Below, piece by piece: positions 42,098-51,354 of a stretch of 55,228 nt of DNA. Source of the DNA: UBA8828 sp964510855 (GTDB lineage: Bacteria; Verrucomicrobiota; Verrucomicrobiia; Opitutales; UBA953); assembly GCA_964510855.1 (NCBI GenBank), contig CAZEDB010000010.1, positions 1-55,228 of the forward strand, given 5' to 3'. The position numbers were made by a program, and so were the translations under genes. Numbering within the stretch: position 1 is the first letter of the stretch; every line of letters begins with the position of its first letter. The notes beneath the pieces are model-generated. The model was not told where the DNA came from. It saw only the letters and a program-made list of their open reading frames with translations, and made no database searches.

Positions 42098-43171
42098 CTA
42101 GGGTGTTTCTTGACTTACAATCTCCAAACCATGCCCCGAGAGGCCTACAACCTTGCGTGGGCTGTGGCTTAGGAGCCGGATGCGTCGCAACCCGAGGTCG
42201 GCTAAAATTTGGGCTCCCACCCCATAATCCCGATCATCCATTTCCCCTGGTCGTACACCTGTGGCGTCGGCTCGAAATCCACCGTCGGCTTGCCCGACGT
42301 GGACAATCACCCCGCGGCCCTCTTGGGCGACGGCTCGGAAACTGGCCTCGAGTGTACCGCCGGGACCGAAGGCTTTTCCGCGAAAAAGCTCAGATAATAA
42401 ATTTTCCCGCTGTACGCGGACTAAAGTGGGTTCAGCTGAGAGTCGGCCGAGGACAAATGCCAAGTGCTGACGGCCATCAAGCGAACGGTAAACATGGAGA
42501 CGGAAGCGACCCCACGCAGAATCAAAATCACTTTCCGCAATGCGCTCCACTAAGCGGGTATCACGTCGACGATGCGCAATCAGTTGGGCAATAGAAATAA
42601 GACGAAGGCCGAAGCGAGCTTTCATCTCCGCGAGTTCGGGCAAACGGGCCATGGTGCCATCTTCATTGAGAATTTCGCAGATGACGCCTGCAGGAGGAAG
42701 GCCCGCTAAGAGAGCAAGGTCGACCGCAGCTTCGGTGTGACCTGCGCGTTGGAGCACGCCCCCAGGTCGGGCAAGCAGGGGAAAGATATGGCCCGGTCTT
42801 ACCAAAGCTTCAGGCGGCGTATGGGTGTCCGCCAGTAAACTAATGGTACGCGCCCGGTCAGCCGCAGAAATTCCTGTAGTGATACCTTCAGATGCATCGA
42901 CCGAAACGGTAAAAGCCGTGCGCTGAGCTTCACGGTTTTCTGGCACCATTTGATCAATACCGAGTCGACGCAATTGGGTCTCAACCATGGGTACACAAAT
43001 CAGGCCCCGACCATGCCGGGTCATGAAGTTAACGCTTTCCGCCGTTACTTTTGCTGCGGCCATGACTAAATCACCCTCGTTTTCGCGTTGTTCATCGTCG
43101 GTCACAATTACCATGCGGCCGGCCGCGATGTCGGTCACGGCATCCTCGATAGCGTCGAAGGCTTCCTGCAT
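42098..43171 (-). CDS. 3,4-dihydroxy-2-butanone 4-phosphate synthase fused to an inactive-looking RibA domain (RibBX type)
   Basis: The N-terminal RibB domain (1-200) makes dihydroxybutanone phosphate for riboflavin synthesis and looks intact: DDEQRENEGDLVMAA (25-39), HGRGLICVP (53-61) and PLLARPGGVLQRAGHTEA (131-148). The C-terminal half resembles RibA, GTP cyclohydrolase II, but lacks what the enzyme needs. There is no Cys after about residue 165, so the three zinc ligands are missing. VRVQREN replaces the usual VRvHSEC, and the RGIGL catalytic region is absent. It keeps RibA-like GRGVIVHV and RDYGVGAQILADLG. This is the layout called RibBX. The ATG at 43171 is chosen over an earlier in-frame start. 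Confidence 0.85.
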   Translation of the reverse strand: MQEAFDAIEDAVTDIAAGRMVIVTDDEQRENEGDLVMAAAKVTAESVNFMTRHGRGLICVPMVETQLRRLGIDQMVPENREAQRTAFTVSVDASEGITTGISAADRARTISLLADTHTPPEALVRPGHIFPLLARPGGVLQRAGHTEAAVDLALLAGLPPAGVICEILNEDGTMARLPELAEMKARFGLRLISIAQLIAHRRRDTRLVERIAESDFDSAWGRFRLHVYRSLDGRQHLAFVLGRLSAEPTLVRVQRENLLSELFRGKAFGPGGTLEASFRAVAQEGRGVIVHVGQADGGFRADATGVRPGEMDDRDYGVGAQILADLGLRRIRLLSHSPRKVVGLSGHGLEIVSQETP

Positions 43172-43218
43172 AGGGTTCACCGTGGGGGAGTCCCGCTTGG
43201 CGGCAAGCGGGGATTGGT

Positions 43219-44832
43219 TCAAGACGCCGTCCCTATCATAAACCACGCGATTACCCACAGGGCGGGTGGGCCAAGTAAGGCTAAACCCCCTCGGGCTTCA
43301 GCCCTCATTAATAGAAGGGCGATGAGGCCGGCCTGACATAGCAGCCCTAGCACGGGTGAGCGCCAGTTAAGTTCGACGCCCATGCCAGGCAGGTGGGCGG
43401 CTGCACTGGCAACGTAAGCCATCAATTCCAGCCAGCTTGCCGCTAAGGCGTTTGTAACTGCTTGAGAAAATGCTCCCCCAGGTAGGCAGCCTAAACCGAT
43501 TGAGAGCATCCCAAGCGCAAGCGGAACAGACGCCATCGGAACTAAGATAATGTTAGCGAAGACGCCGGCGGGAGCCGCTAAATTAAAAAGTGAAACCGCT
43601 AAGGGAGCGCCTGCGATTGAAGCCCCAAGAGCAACCGCCGCACTTTCGGCGGTACGTGCTCGCAACCACCAACCGGCGCGACGTAACGCGCTCGCCGCTC
43701 CGGGGGCCGATAAGCGCTCGGCTTCGCTGGGTGCTCCGAACGCACGTGCCGCGGGTCCGCCCGCTAGAAGAATCCCGCCGACTGAAAGATAACTTAAATG
43801 AAAGCCCGCATCGGTTGCTGCCTCAGGATCGAGTAAAAGCGTTACCCCCGCAGCAAGAGCAAGACCTTGGACGGAATTGGAACGTCGTTCCCAGCAGCGA
43901 CAACTCAGTAGGCCCGCAGCCATGAGCCAAGCGCGTCGCGCCGAAGCACTTCCTCCGGTAGCTTCAACATAAATGGCAAGAAGCACCAAGGCTCCCAAGG
44001 CAGCAGCCAGCCAGGGTAGTCGTAGGGCACGTGCCGCACTGGCAAGTAAGGCTGCCATCCCTGCGATGTGAAGACCACTAATCGCAAAAAGATGCAGGGT
44101 GCCTGTGGCCGCAAAGGCGACCCGATCGTCCTCTTCGAGCAGTCGGCTTTGACCTAATAAGGTAGCTGCGAGTAAGCGCGCTCCCCGTTCGGAGCCCCAA
44201 GCTAAATCAGTTAAGCTTTGGCTTAAGGCTTGTGAGGCTCGTGCTCGGGCCTGCTCGTAAGCAGAGGGAGCTTCAATTTCCATTTGGACGACACTACGCG
44301 AAAGTTTTAAGGTCGCACCTTGAGCATGGCGCCAACCTGAACGCGTTTCCTCGCCGCTGATTAAACCTGTAATAACGGTGAGGGAACCTCGTCGGGGAGA
44401 TTCACCTTCGCCTCGCACCCAGGCACGTCGTCGCAACGTATCGGGTGAACCGCCTTCAACCGTTCCTAGTGCCCACCACTGGTCGACTGAGGTCTCAACT
44501 CGTTCGATGCGCAAAAATAAATTATCAGGTCCGGGTTTGCCTTGCCAAGGTGAGCGTTCACTCGCCCAAGCCGCATGCCAAGCAAAGCCAATAACCACAC
44601 CCCCGACCACGAGTGCCGTGCGCTGCCCCCAATTATTTCCGAGTAAGCTCCATCCTAAAGCGACGACTCCGATAATGATGGCGAGGCCTACACCAGTGGC
44701 TAACTGCGCATGCAGCCAGCAGCCGGTGAAAAAGGGCAGTGCTAACCAAAGGGCAGGGGCATGGCCATGCCGTGGCCGGCAGTGACGCGGGTCTAGGTCG
44801 GGTTCTGTAGCCAGGGGGTCGTTCCGGTCCAT
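43219..44832 (-). CDS. ComEC/Rec2-family protein lacking the C-terminal metallo-beta-lactamase domain
   Basis: ComEC forms the inner-membrane channel for DNA uptake. The 537 residues hold the N-terminal membrane segments, an OB-like domain (about 100-200) and the Competence domain with LLAATLLGQSRLLEEDDRVA, TGTLHLFAISGLHIAGMA and the following helices. Full-length ComEC is about 700-800 residues with a C-terminal metallo-beta-lactamase-like domain, and none is present here; the frame ends in a membrane segment. It overlaps the folK gene by 40 bases. Confidence 0.83.
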   Translation of the reverse strand: MDRNDPLATEPDLDPRHCRPRHGHAPALWLALPFFTGCWLHAQLATGVGLAIIIGVVALGWSLLGNNWGQRTALVVGGVVIGFAWHAAWASERSPWQGKPGPDNLFLRIERVETSVDQWWALGTVEGGSPDTLRRRAWVRGEGESPRRGSLTVITGLISGEETRSGWRHAQGATLKLSRSVVQMEIEAPSAYEQARARASQALSQSLTDLAWGSERGARLLAATLLGQSRLLEEDDRVAFAATGTLHLFAISGLHIAGMAALLASAARALRLPWLAAALGALVLLAIYVEATGGSASARRAWLMAAGLLSCRCWERRSNSVQGLALAAGVTLLLDPEAATDAGFHLSYLSVGGILLAGGPAARAFGAPSEAERLSAPGAASALRRAGWWLRARTAESAAVALGASIAGAPLAVSLFNLAAPAGVFANIILVPMASVPLALGMLSIGLGCLPGGAFSQAVTNALAASWLELMAYVASAAAHLPGMGVELNWRSPVLGLLCQAGLIALLLMRAEARGGLALLGPPALWVIAWFMIGTAS

Positions 44833-45329
44833 TTGCGGAGGCCCGTTTGCGACCTTGGGAGCCGCTGAACCTCTGACCTAAGTTCATCCCATCCTGGCCA
44901 AAGGGCGACTTCCCCCAACTCCAGTAAATGCCTCAGGGGTTCTACCACAAAGGGTCGCTCCTGCCAACGCGGGTGTGGGAGGGTTAGCTCGGGGCTTTGG
45001 CAGACGCATCCGCTGAAAAAAAGTAAGTCGATGTCACACGTCCGCGCCCCATAAATCACGGTTCGTACCCGCCCAAGTTGGTTCTCAATCGCTAAAACTG
45101 CGGCTAATAAATCCTGGGGTTCGAGCTGGGTGGAGAGTGCCGCAGTTAAGTTCAGATACGGTCCTTGGCCGGCTGGGCCAATAGGGTCCGACTCAACCGC
45201 GGGCGAAATCGCAACCAGGCGGGTTGAGGGGAGTGCCCCTAGATAGTTTAAGGCCCGGTTAACCGTATCTGCACGGTCGCCCAAGTTGCTCCCTAATCCT
45301 AATAAGACCTGGGTTGGGTTTTTAAGCAC
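44793..45329 (-). CDS. folK: 2-amino-4-hydroxy-6-hydroxymethyldihydropteridine diphosphokinase
   Basis: It pyrophosphorylates hydroxymethyldihydropterin in folate synthesis. From a GTG at 45329 it has 178 residues; earlier starts would lie deep in folB. Motifs are LLGLGSNLGDR, ENQLGRVRTVIYGARTCDID (with the R...R and catalytic DID) and LPHPRWQERPFVVEPL. It overlaps folB by 8 bases and comEC by 40. Confidence 0.93.
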   Translation of the reverse strand: MLKNPTQVLLGLGSNLGDRADTVNRALNYLGALPSTRLVAISPAVESDPIGPAGQGPYLNLTAALSTQLEPQDLLAAVLAIENQLGRVRTVIYGARTCDIDLLFFSGCVCQSPELTLPHPRWQERPFVVEPLRHLLELGEVALWPGWDELRSEVQRLPRSQTGLRKWTGTTPWLQNPT

Positions 45330-45684
45330 GGGCCCGACGGATCCGCACCGAAATGCCATCAAAGTCCGCCGCTACTGGGGCAAAGGGCTTGTGGACTTCA
45401 ACCGTCGTGGCTTGCACGAGGGGGAATTGAGCTAGGATACGGTTAGCGATTTGCTGAGCTAAGGTTTCGATGAGATAAACTGGGGGGCCCTTGAGTTGTT
45501 CCTCTACGGTGCGGATTACGGCGGCATAATTCACGGTTTTCGTGAGTTCATCGGCCGCGGCGGCTGGGCGGGTGTCGAGTTCGAGCTCAATTGAGACCGT
45601 AAAGCGCTGTCCTAGGCGGGTCTCTTCGGGGAGGGCGCCATGGTGGCCGTATGAGCGGATGCCGCTAATGCGGATAAGGTCCAT
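45322..45684 (-). CDS. folB: Dihydroneopterin aldolase
   Basis: It cleaves dihydroneopterin to hydroxymethyldihydropterin plus glycolaldehyde. The 120 residues start at the ATG at 45684, where the core MDLIRISGIRSYGHHGALPE begins. The conserved TVNYAAVIRTVEEQL, YLIETLAQQIA and VEVHKPFAP follow. It is the first gene of the folB-folK-comEC-rib cluster. Confidence 0.93.
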   Translation of the reverse strand: MDLIRISGIRSYGHHGALPEETRLGQRFTVSIELELDTRPAAAADELTKTVNYAAVIRTVEEQLKGPPVYLIETLAQQIANRILAQFPLVQATTVEVHKPFAPVAADFDGISVRIRRARA

Positions 45685-45700
45685 ACAACTCGGTATGGTC

Positions 45701-45765
45701 CTGCTTGACCCTCCCCGCAAGCGGCATCGACAACTTTCATTTACTCCCTGCTTGACCCTCCCCGC
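45701..45765. repeat. Two direct 18-bp repeats between folB and carB
   Basis: CTGCTTGACCCTCCCCGC occurs at 45701-45718 and again, unchanged, at 45748-45765, a 47-base period. Both lie in the 107-base region between the divergent folB and carB genes. Each copy holds TTGACC, a fair -35 element, though no convincing -10 follows. Confidence 0.75.
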
Positions 45766-45791
45766 CGCCACCTCTGACAGTCGCCGCCACT

Positions 45792-48700
45792 ATGCCTAAG
45801 AGGACTGATATCCGCTCCATCCTCATTATCGGGTCAGGGCCAATCATTATTGGTCAAGCCTGTGAATTTGACTACTCGGGAACCCAAGCCTGTAAGGCCC
45901 TGCGCGAAGAAGGTTATCGCGTGATTTTAGTTAATTCAAATCCGGCTACCATCATGACGGATCCGGAGACGGCAGATGTCACCTACATCGAGCCGCTCAC
46001 GCCCGAAGTGCTCGAAAAAATTATTGAACGCGAAAAGCCCGACGCGCTTTTACCGACGCTCGGTGGCCAGACGGCACTCAATCTTTCACTCCGACTTTCT
46101 AAGCTCGGTATTTTAGCCAAGCATGGCGTGGAATTAATCGGCGCTAAAGAAGAAGCGATTGAACGAGGGGAAGATCGCGAAAAGTTTAAAAAGATTATGC
46201 TCGAGATTGGGCTCGATGTTCCTCGTTCGAAAGTGGTGCGTGATTTAGAGCAAGCCCGGGCTTGTTTGGTTGAAATCGGTAACGAGTTCCCCGTCATTAT
46301 TCGTCCGTCCTTTACCTTGGGCGGAACCGGTGGTGGCATTGCCTATAATCGTGAAGAGTTCGACCGCATGGCGCAGGCGGGCCTCGATGCCTCACCCGTC
46401 CATGAAATCTTAGTCGAGGAATGTCTCTTGGGCTGGAAGGAATATGAAATGGAGGTGATGCGCGATCATAAGGACCAGTGCGTTATCATCTGTTCGATCG
46501 AAAACTTTGACCCGATGGGCGTGCACACCGGCGACTCCATCACGGTGGCACCTGCGATGACCTTGACCGATAAAGAGTATCAGCTCATGCGCGATGCGTC
46601 CTTTGCGGTCATTCGCGCCATCGGGGTTGAGACGGGCGGCTCCAATATTCAATTCTCAGTTAATCCCGCTAACGGCCGAATGATCGTGATTGAGATGAAC
46701 CCTCGGGTTTCACGCTCGTCCGCACTTGCTTCCAAGGCGACCGGTTTCCCCATTGCCAAGATTGCGGCGAAACTCGCAGTGGGCTATTCCCTCGACGAAT
46801 TACGTAATGATATCACGCGCTCAACCCCGGCCTGCTTTGAGCCTACCATCGATTACGTCGTCACTAAAATTCCCCGCTTCGCTTTTGAAAAGTTTGTCGG
46901 CGCCGACACCACCTTAACCTCTGCAATGAAGTCGGTGGGCGAGGCGATGGCGATTGGGCGTACCTTTAAGGAGTCCTTCCAGAAAGCCCTGCGTTCGCTG
47001 GAAGTCGGAGCCTGGGGTTTGGGTTGTGGCGGTAAGTTTGATCAGCCCACGCTTGATCGCGAGGGACTGCGAGCCAGCCTGACGCGCCCTAATCCTGAGC
47101 GCGTCTTCCATTTACGCCACGCCATGCAAGCAGGCATGAGCGATGAAGAAATTCACGCTGCCTCGAAGATTGATCCTTGGTTCTTACGTCAAGTGCGTGA
47201 GATTGTGGAGCTTGAAGCAGATTTACGCGCCGCCGGTGCGAAAGGTCTCGATCTAGACTTAATGCGTGAGGCTAAGCAGGCCGGTTTTGCTGATCGCCAG
47301 ATTGCTCACGCCACTGGACTTACGGCGGTGCAAGTTCACGAACGCCGCTTAGCGCTTGGGTTGCCCACCACCTTCCGCCTTGTCGATACCTGCGCCGCGG
47401 AATTCGAAGCGTCCACCCCTTACTATTACTCTTCTTACGGGGATGAGACGGAGGTGCGCCCTGGTACCAAGCCGCGGATTTTGATTATTGGCGGTGGACC
47501 GAATCGTATCGGTCAAGGTATAGAGTTCGACTACTGCTGCGTGCATGCCTCCTACGCTTTGCGTGAGATCGGCATGGAGTCGGTGATGATTAATTCGAAT
47601 CCTGAGACGGTTTCGACCGACTATGATACCTCGGACCGACTTTACTTTGAGCCGCTAACGCTGGAAGACGTCCTAGAAGTCTACCGTGCCGAAGGCTGCC
47701 AAGGGGCGATTGTGCAATATGGCGGACAGACCCCGCTTAACCTCGCGGCCGATCTTGAAGCCGCGGGCGTACGCGTGGTGGGCACCTCGCCCGCTAGCAT
47801 CGCTTTGGCGGAAGACCGCCAGCTATTCAAAGAGGTGCTCGATGAGTTAGGCATCCGTCAGCCCGACAACCGTACTGCTTTATCCGAGGCTGAAGCTTAC
47901 GCCGCCGCTGAGCAAATCGGGTTCCCTGTCTTGTTGCGCCCCTCCTTCGTGCTGGGTGGGCGGGGTATGTTTATTGTGCATGGTATGGAAGAACTACGCT
48001 CGGTGGTGCGCGAGGCCTTCGACGTTGCTCCAGGCAAGCCCGTCTTACTCGATAAGTTCTTAGAAGACGCCACCGAGGTGGATGTCGACGCCATCAGTGA
48101 TGGTGAGACGACCGTCATCGGGGGGATGCTTGAACACGTGGAGCACGCGGGTGTTCACTCCGGTGATGCGGGTATGGTGTTGCCGCCGCATACTTTAACG
48201 CCTGCGCTGCAAGATGAGTTACGTCGCATCACCCACGCGCTTGCCCGGCGTTTGCGCGTGGTGGGTTTAATGAATATTCAATTCGCGGTTAAAGGCGGCG
48301 ACATCTATATGTTGGAAGTCAATCCGCGTGCCTCGCGCACGGTTCCCTTTGTTTCTAAGGCGATTGGTGTGCCCTTAGCTAAATTGGCCGCCAAGTGCAT
48401 GGTAGGTCATAAGCTACGCGACTTAGGTTTCACCGCCGAAGTTACGCCGCCTTTCTGGTCGGTGAAGGAAGCGGTCTTCCCCTTCAGTCGCTTCCGGGGT
48501 GCCGCCGTGGTGCTCTCGCCTGAAATGCGTTCTACTGGCGAGGTCATGGGTATGGATAATGACTTAGGGATGGCTTATGCAAAGGCACAGATGGCCGCGA
48601 TGCCGCCTTTGCCCACGGAGGGTAATGCTTTCCTCTCGGTCAAAGATAGCGATAAGGCTCGGGCGATTGAAGTCGCTCGCGAGTTAGCTGCCATGGGTTT

Positions 48701-49034
48701 TGCGATTTATTCCACCAGCGGCACCGCAGATGCGCTGGTTGCTGCAGGTCTCAAAATTGAACGCGTAGCCAAGATCTCATCGGGCGCACGACCTAATGTT
48801 TTAGATCTGCTTAAAAACACCAAGTTGCAGATTATTGTAAATACCGCGGCAGGCATGTTGCCACGCCAAGATGAAAACTTAATGCGGGGTGAGGCCGTCT
48901 TACGCGGGGTTTACATGGCTTCGACCCTTAATGCTGCGAAAGCGGCCGTGAATGCGATTCGCTCGCTCAAAGCCCGGCCCTTAGAGGTACTTTCCTTGCA
49001 GGCTCGGCTAAAGACACTTCCCAAGGTCAAGTGA
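45792..49034 (+). CDS. carB: Carbamoyl-phosphate synthase large subunit
   Basis: It makes carbamoyl phosphate for pyrimidines and arginine. The 1080 residues match the single-chain large subunit. The first ATP-grasp half has PKRTDIRSILIIGSGPIIIG and PSFTLGGTGGG. The oligomerisation region follows. The second half repeats the pattern with RILIIGGGPNRIGQGIEFDY and PSFVLGGRGM. The allosteric MGS-like domain is at the C-terminus (SVKDSDKARAIEVARELAAM, IYSTSGTADAL, IVNT). No carA is in the window. Confidence 0.97.
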   Translation: MPKRTDIRSILIIGSGPIIIGQACEFDYSGTQACKALREEGYRVILVNSNPATIMTDPETADVTYIEPLTPEVLEKIIEREKPDALLPTLGGQTALNLSLRLSKLGILAKHGVELIGAKEEAIERGEDREKFKKIMLEIGLDVPRSKVVRDLEQARACLVEIGNEFPVIIRPSFTLGGTGGGIAYNREEFDRMAQAGLDASPVHEILVEECLLGWKEYEMEVMRDHKDQCVIICSIENFDPMGVHTGDSITVAPAMTLTDKEYQLMRDASFAVIRAIGVETGGSNIQFSVNPANGRMIVIEMNPRVSRSSALASKATGFPIAKIAAKLAVGYSLDELRNDITRSTPACFEPTIDYVVTKIPRFAFEKFVGADTTLTSAMKSVGEAMAIGRTFKESFQKALRSLEVGAWGLGCGGKFDQPTLDREGLRASLTRPNPERVFHLRHAMQAGMSDEEIHAASKIDPWFLRQVREIVELEADLRAAGAKGLDLDLMREAKQAGFADRQIAHATGLTAVQVHERRLALGLPTTFRLVDTCAAEFEASTPYYYSSYGDETEVRPGTKPRILIIGGGPNRIGQGIEFDYCCVHASYALREIGMESVMINSNPETVSTDYDTSDRLYFEPLTLEDVLEVYRAEGCQGAIVQYGGQTPLNLAADLEAAGVRVVGTSPASIALAEDRQLFKEVLDELGIRQPDNRTALSEAEAYAAAEQIGFPVLLRPSFVLGGRGMFIVHGMEELRSVVREAFDVAPGKPVLLDKFLEDATEVDVDAISDGETTVIGGMLEHVEHAGVHSGDAGMVLPPHTLTPALQDELRRITHALARRLRVVGLMNIQFAVKGGDIYMLEVNPRASRTVPFVSKAIGVPLAKLAAKCMVGHKLRDLGFTAEVTPPFWSVKEAVFPFSRFRGAAVVLSPEMRSTGEVMGMDNDLGMAYAKAQMAAMPPLPTEGNAFLSVKDSDKARAIEVARELAAMGFAIYSTSGTADALVAAGLKIERVAKISSGARPNVLDLLKNTKLQIIVNTAAGMLPRQDENLMRGEAVLRGVYMASTLNAAKAAVNAIRSLKARPLEVLSLQARLKTLPKVK

Positions 49035-49055
49035 ACCCTTCAGAGTGGGGGTCCT

Positions 49056-49775
49056 ATGCGACCCGCTACTCTCGCCCTCGTTTTCCTGACTGCAGCCCTT
49101 TCCGCTCAGGATGCTCCTGCGCCTGCCGCTACCTCGGCGGCTAAGCTCGCACCTTTAACCGCCGAAGAGGTCCGCCAAGGTTTTATCCAAATGGGACAAA
49201 GTGTTGCGGCTCAGTCGCCCCTGCCAGGATTTCGCACGGACTTTGAAATGACGGCCGAAGAGGTAGATGCTTTCTTAATTGGCCTGCGTGCGGTGATGTT
49301 AGGTGAAGCTAAGGCACCCGCCGCGCCGAATTTTTCTGAGCGTTTCGAAGCCAACTTGAAGGAGCGTCAGGCTGCCAAAGCCGCCCGGGTTAAGGATGTG
49401 CAAGCCGCCTTCCTTGCTAAGCTCGATGCTGATAAGCAGGTGAAAAAAACCGACTCAGGTCTTCGCTACCAAGTGGTGAAGGCGGGAGATGTGGCGCTTA
49501 AGCCCAAGGCTTCCAGCACCGTGACCTGTCTCTACCACGGGACGCTCACGGATGGGACAGTTTTTGACTCCACGCGTAATCGTAACAATGAGCCGGTTTC
49601 TTTTGGGCTCGGTGAAGTGATTCCTGGTTGGACCGAAGGTTTACAGCTCGTCGGTAAAGGCGGCGTCATCAAACTTTGGATTCCTGCTAACCTTGCCTAC
49701 GGTGATCAACAGGCAGGACCGATTCCTGCTGGCTCGCTTCTCACCTTCGAGATTGAGGTCTTAGACGTCAAGTGA
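49056..49775 (+). CDS. FKBP-type peptidyl-prolyl isomerase, secreted
   Basis: Protein folding helper of the periplasm, 239 residues with a signal peptide (MRPATLALVFLTAALSAQ). An N-terminal helical dimerisation part (about 35-125, EVRQGFIQMGQSVAAQSP) is of the FkpA/Mip kind. The FKBP domain (about 140-239) has VTCLYHGTLTDGTVFDSTR, SFGLGEVIPGWTEGLQLVGK and LAYGDQQAGPIPAGSLLTFE. It lies between carB and the efflux operon. Confidence 0.92.
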   Translation: MRPATLALVFLTAALSAQDAPAPAATSAAKLAPLTAEEVRQGFIQMGQSVAAQSPLPGFRTDFEMTAEEVDAFLIGLRAVMLGEAKAPAAPNFSERFEANLKERQAAKAARVKDVQAAFLAKLDADKQVKKTDSGLRYQVVKAGDVALKPKASSTVTCLYHGTLTDGTVFDSTRNRNNEPVSFGLGEVIPGWTEGLQLVGKGGVIKLWIPANLAYGDQQAGPIPAGSLLTFEIEVLDVK

Positions 49776-49824
49776 GCCTCCGAGACGGAACTAAATCCCT
49801 TACCAACGGTTATAGGAGTTAGGG

Positions 49825-51354
49825 ATGCGTTCAGTCTCCGCCTTGGTGCTTTGCTCTTGGTTTGCTCTGTCAACCGGGGCAGAGCCTGCGCCCGTGTTAA
49901 GCCTCACTCAGGCGGTGCGGCAATCGCTCTCAGCTAATTTAGGTTTAGGACTCGAACGACTCGGTGCTTCCGATGCGCTCGAAGGCATTGAGTTGGCCGA
50001 GTCGGCTTTTGATACCCAATTATCTTGGTCTAACACCTTGGGCTCATCGCGATCATTGACCGCGATTGAAGCTGATTTACCTGCGAGTAATGTTTGGGCC
50101 TCAGAGCTTGCGGTTACGCAGCCTTTTTCTTGGGGAGGTGCCTTACGTGTTTCAGGTTTTGCCGATCGCGCCTGGGCGGATAGCGATGGTATTGCGGGTA
50201 ATCGTACGGTGCAAACCGGCGCGGGTTTGGTCTATACCCAGCCCCTACTTAAGGGTGGTTGGCAGGCAGTTAATTTAGCGTCGGTTACAACTTCACGCCT
50301 AGGAGCCGGCAAATCTCGACTCCTACTGCGCTTTGCGATTCTCGATTTGATCCGTCGGACAGAGCAGGATTACTGGACCCTGGCGGCCACACGCACCTTG
50401 GTTGCTTTGCGTGAGTCGAGCCTCGCCTCATCGCAGTCTTTACTGGAAGAAGTTGCCGAACGTCGTCGGCTTGGGGCGGCTACCATTCAAGAGGAACTTC
50501 AGGCGCGAGCTGAAGTTGCCAGCCAAGAACTCGCGGTACTCAATGCGCGTCAACAAGCCGAAGCCTCGGATACGCGTCTGCGTCGTACCCTCGGCCTTGA
50601 TCCCAAAGATTTAAATGAGGTCACAACTGAGGTGCTGCCGGTTGAGCCAGTCGCCGGGATTCCTGACTACCGTCAATGGCTTGGACAAGTTTTAACCGCC
50701 GACTTTGTTACCCAAGCGCAACAGCTGGAAGTTCTGGCCTCACAAGTGCGCGTTGAGGCTGCACGAGGTAATGATTTACCCAAACTCGATCTTGCGCTTG
50801 CGGGCGCAGCTAATGGCGAGCCTACCGCTTTTACTCGGCTCAACCCTGCGCTCAATGCCCTGCCACAGCGCCACTCATGGGATGCTTCGGCGGCATTAAC
50901 CTTATCATTCCCGCTAGGCTTTCGTGAATCTGAGGCTCGTCTTCGTCTTGCACAACGCGATCGACGCCGGGCCGAGCTGCAACTTGCAGATGTCCAACAA
51001 GCCCTGACCTTTGATGCACGCGATGCTTGGCGCGAATTAGAGTCTGCCCGGGTGCGCCGCGAAGCCGCCCGCGCCAATCGTGATTTGCAAACCCAAGTTT
51101 ATGAAGGGGAGCGCGCCCGCTACGCAGCCGGTGTAACCGACTTGCCGCGTCTATTACAGGCGCGGGCCGCCTTGGATGCAGCTGAGCTTAGTTGGGTGAG
51201 TGCCGTACTCGATGGCCGGGTTGCCTCTGCCCGGGTCGCTCGCTTGGATGGATCTATTCTCATCCGCCATGGTTTTGTTTGGGATGATGCGGAAGCCGTG
51301 GTGGGCAGTCGCCTTGGGGTCGACGATCCCTTACCTGAACTTACTACTCCATGA
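49825..51354 (+). CDS. TolC-family outer membrane efflux protein
   Basis: Outer-membrane channel of a tripartite export system, 509 residues with a signal peptide (SVSALVLCSWFALSTGA). The two repeated helical/beta parts of TolC are seen: LTQAVRQSLSANLGLGLERL and AEVASQELAVLNARQQAEAS, then the second repeat with LTLSFPLGFRESEARLRLAQ and YAAGVTDLPRLLQARAALDA. A ribosome-binding site (TAGGAG) precedes the ATG. Its stop overlaps the adaptor ATG by 4 bases. Confidence 0.9.
   Translation: MRSVSALVLCSWFALSTGAEPAPVLSLTQAVRQSLSANLGLGLERLGASDALEGIELAESAFDTQLSWSNTLGSSRSLTAIEADLPASNVWASELAVTQPFSWGGALRVSGFADRAWADSDGIAGNRTVQTGAGLVYTQPLLKGGWQAVNLASVTTSRLGAGKSRLLLRFAILDLIRRTEQDYWTLAATRTLVALRESSLASSQSLLEEVAERRRLGAATIQEELQARAEVASQELAVLNARQQAEASDTRLRRTLGLDPKDLNEVTTEVLPVEPVAGIPDYRQWLGQVLTADFVTQAQQLEVLASQVRVEAARGNDLPKLDLALAGAANGEPTAFTRLNPALNALPQRHSWDASAALTLSFPLGFRESEARLRLAQRDRRRAELQLADVQQALTFDARDAWRELESARVRREAARANRDLQTQVYEGERARYAAGVTDLPRLLQARAALDAAELSWVSAVLDGRVASARVARLDGSILIRHGFVWDDAEAVVGSRLGVDDPLPELTTP

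Noticed and set aside
41959..42594. Plus-strand frame of 211 codons over ribH and the RibBX gene
   Set aside because: Antisense to conserved riboflavin genes; no domain seen.
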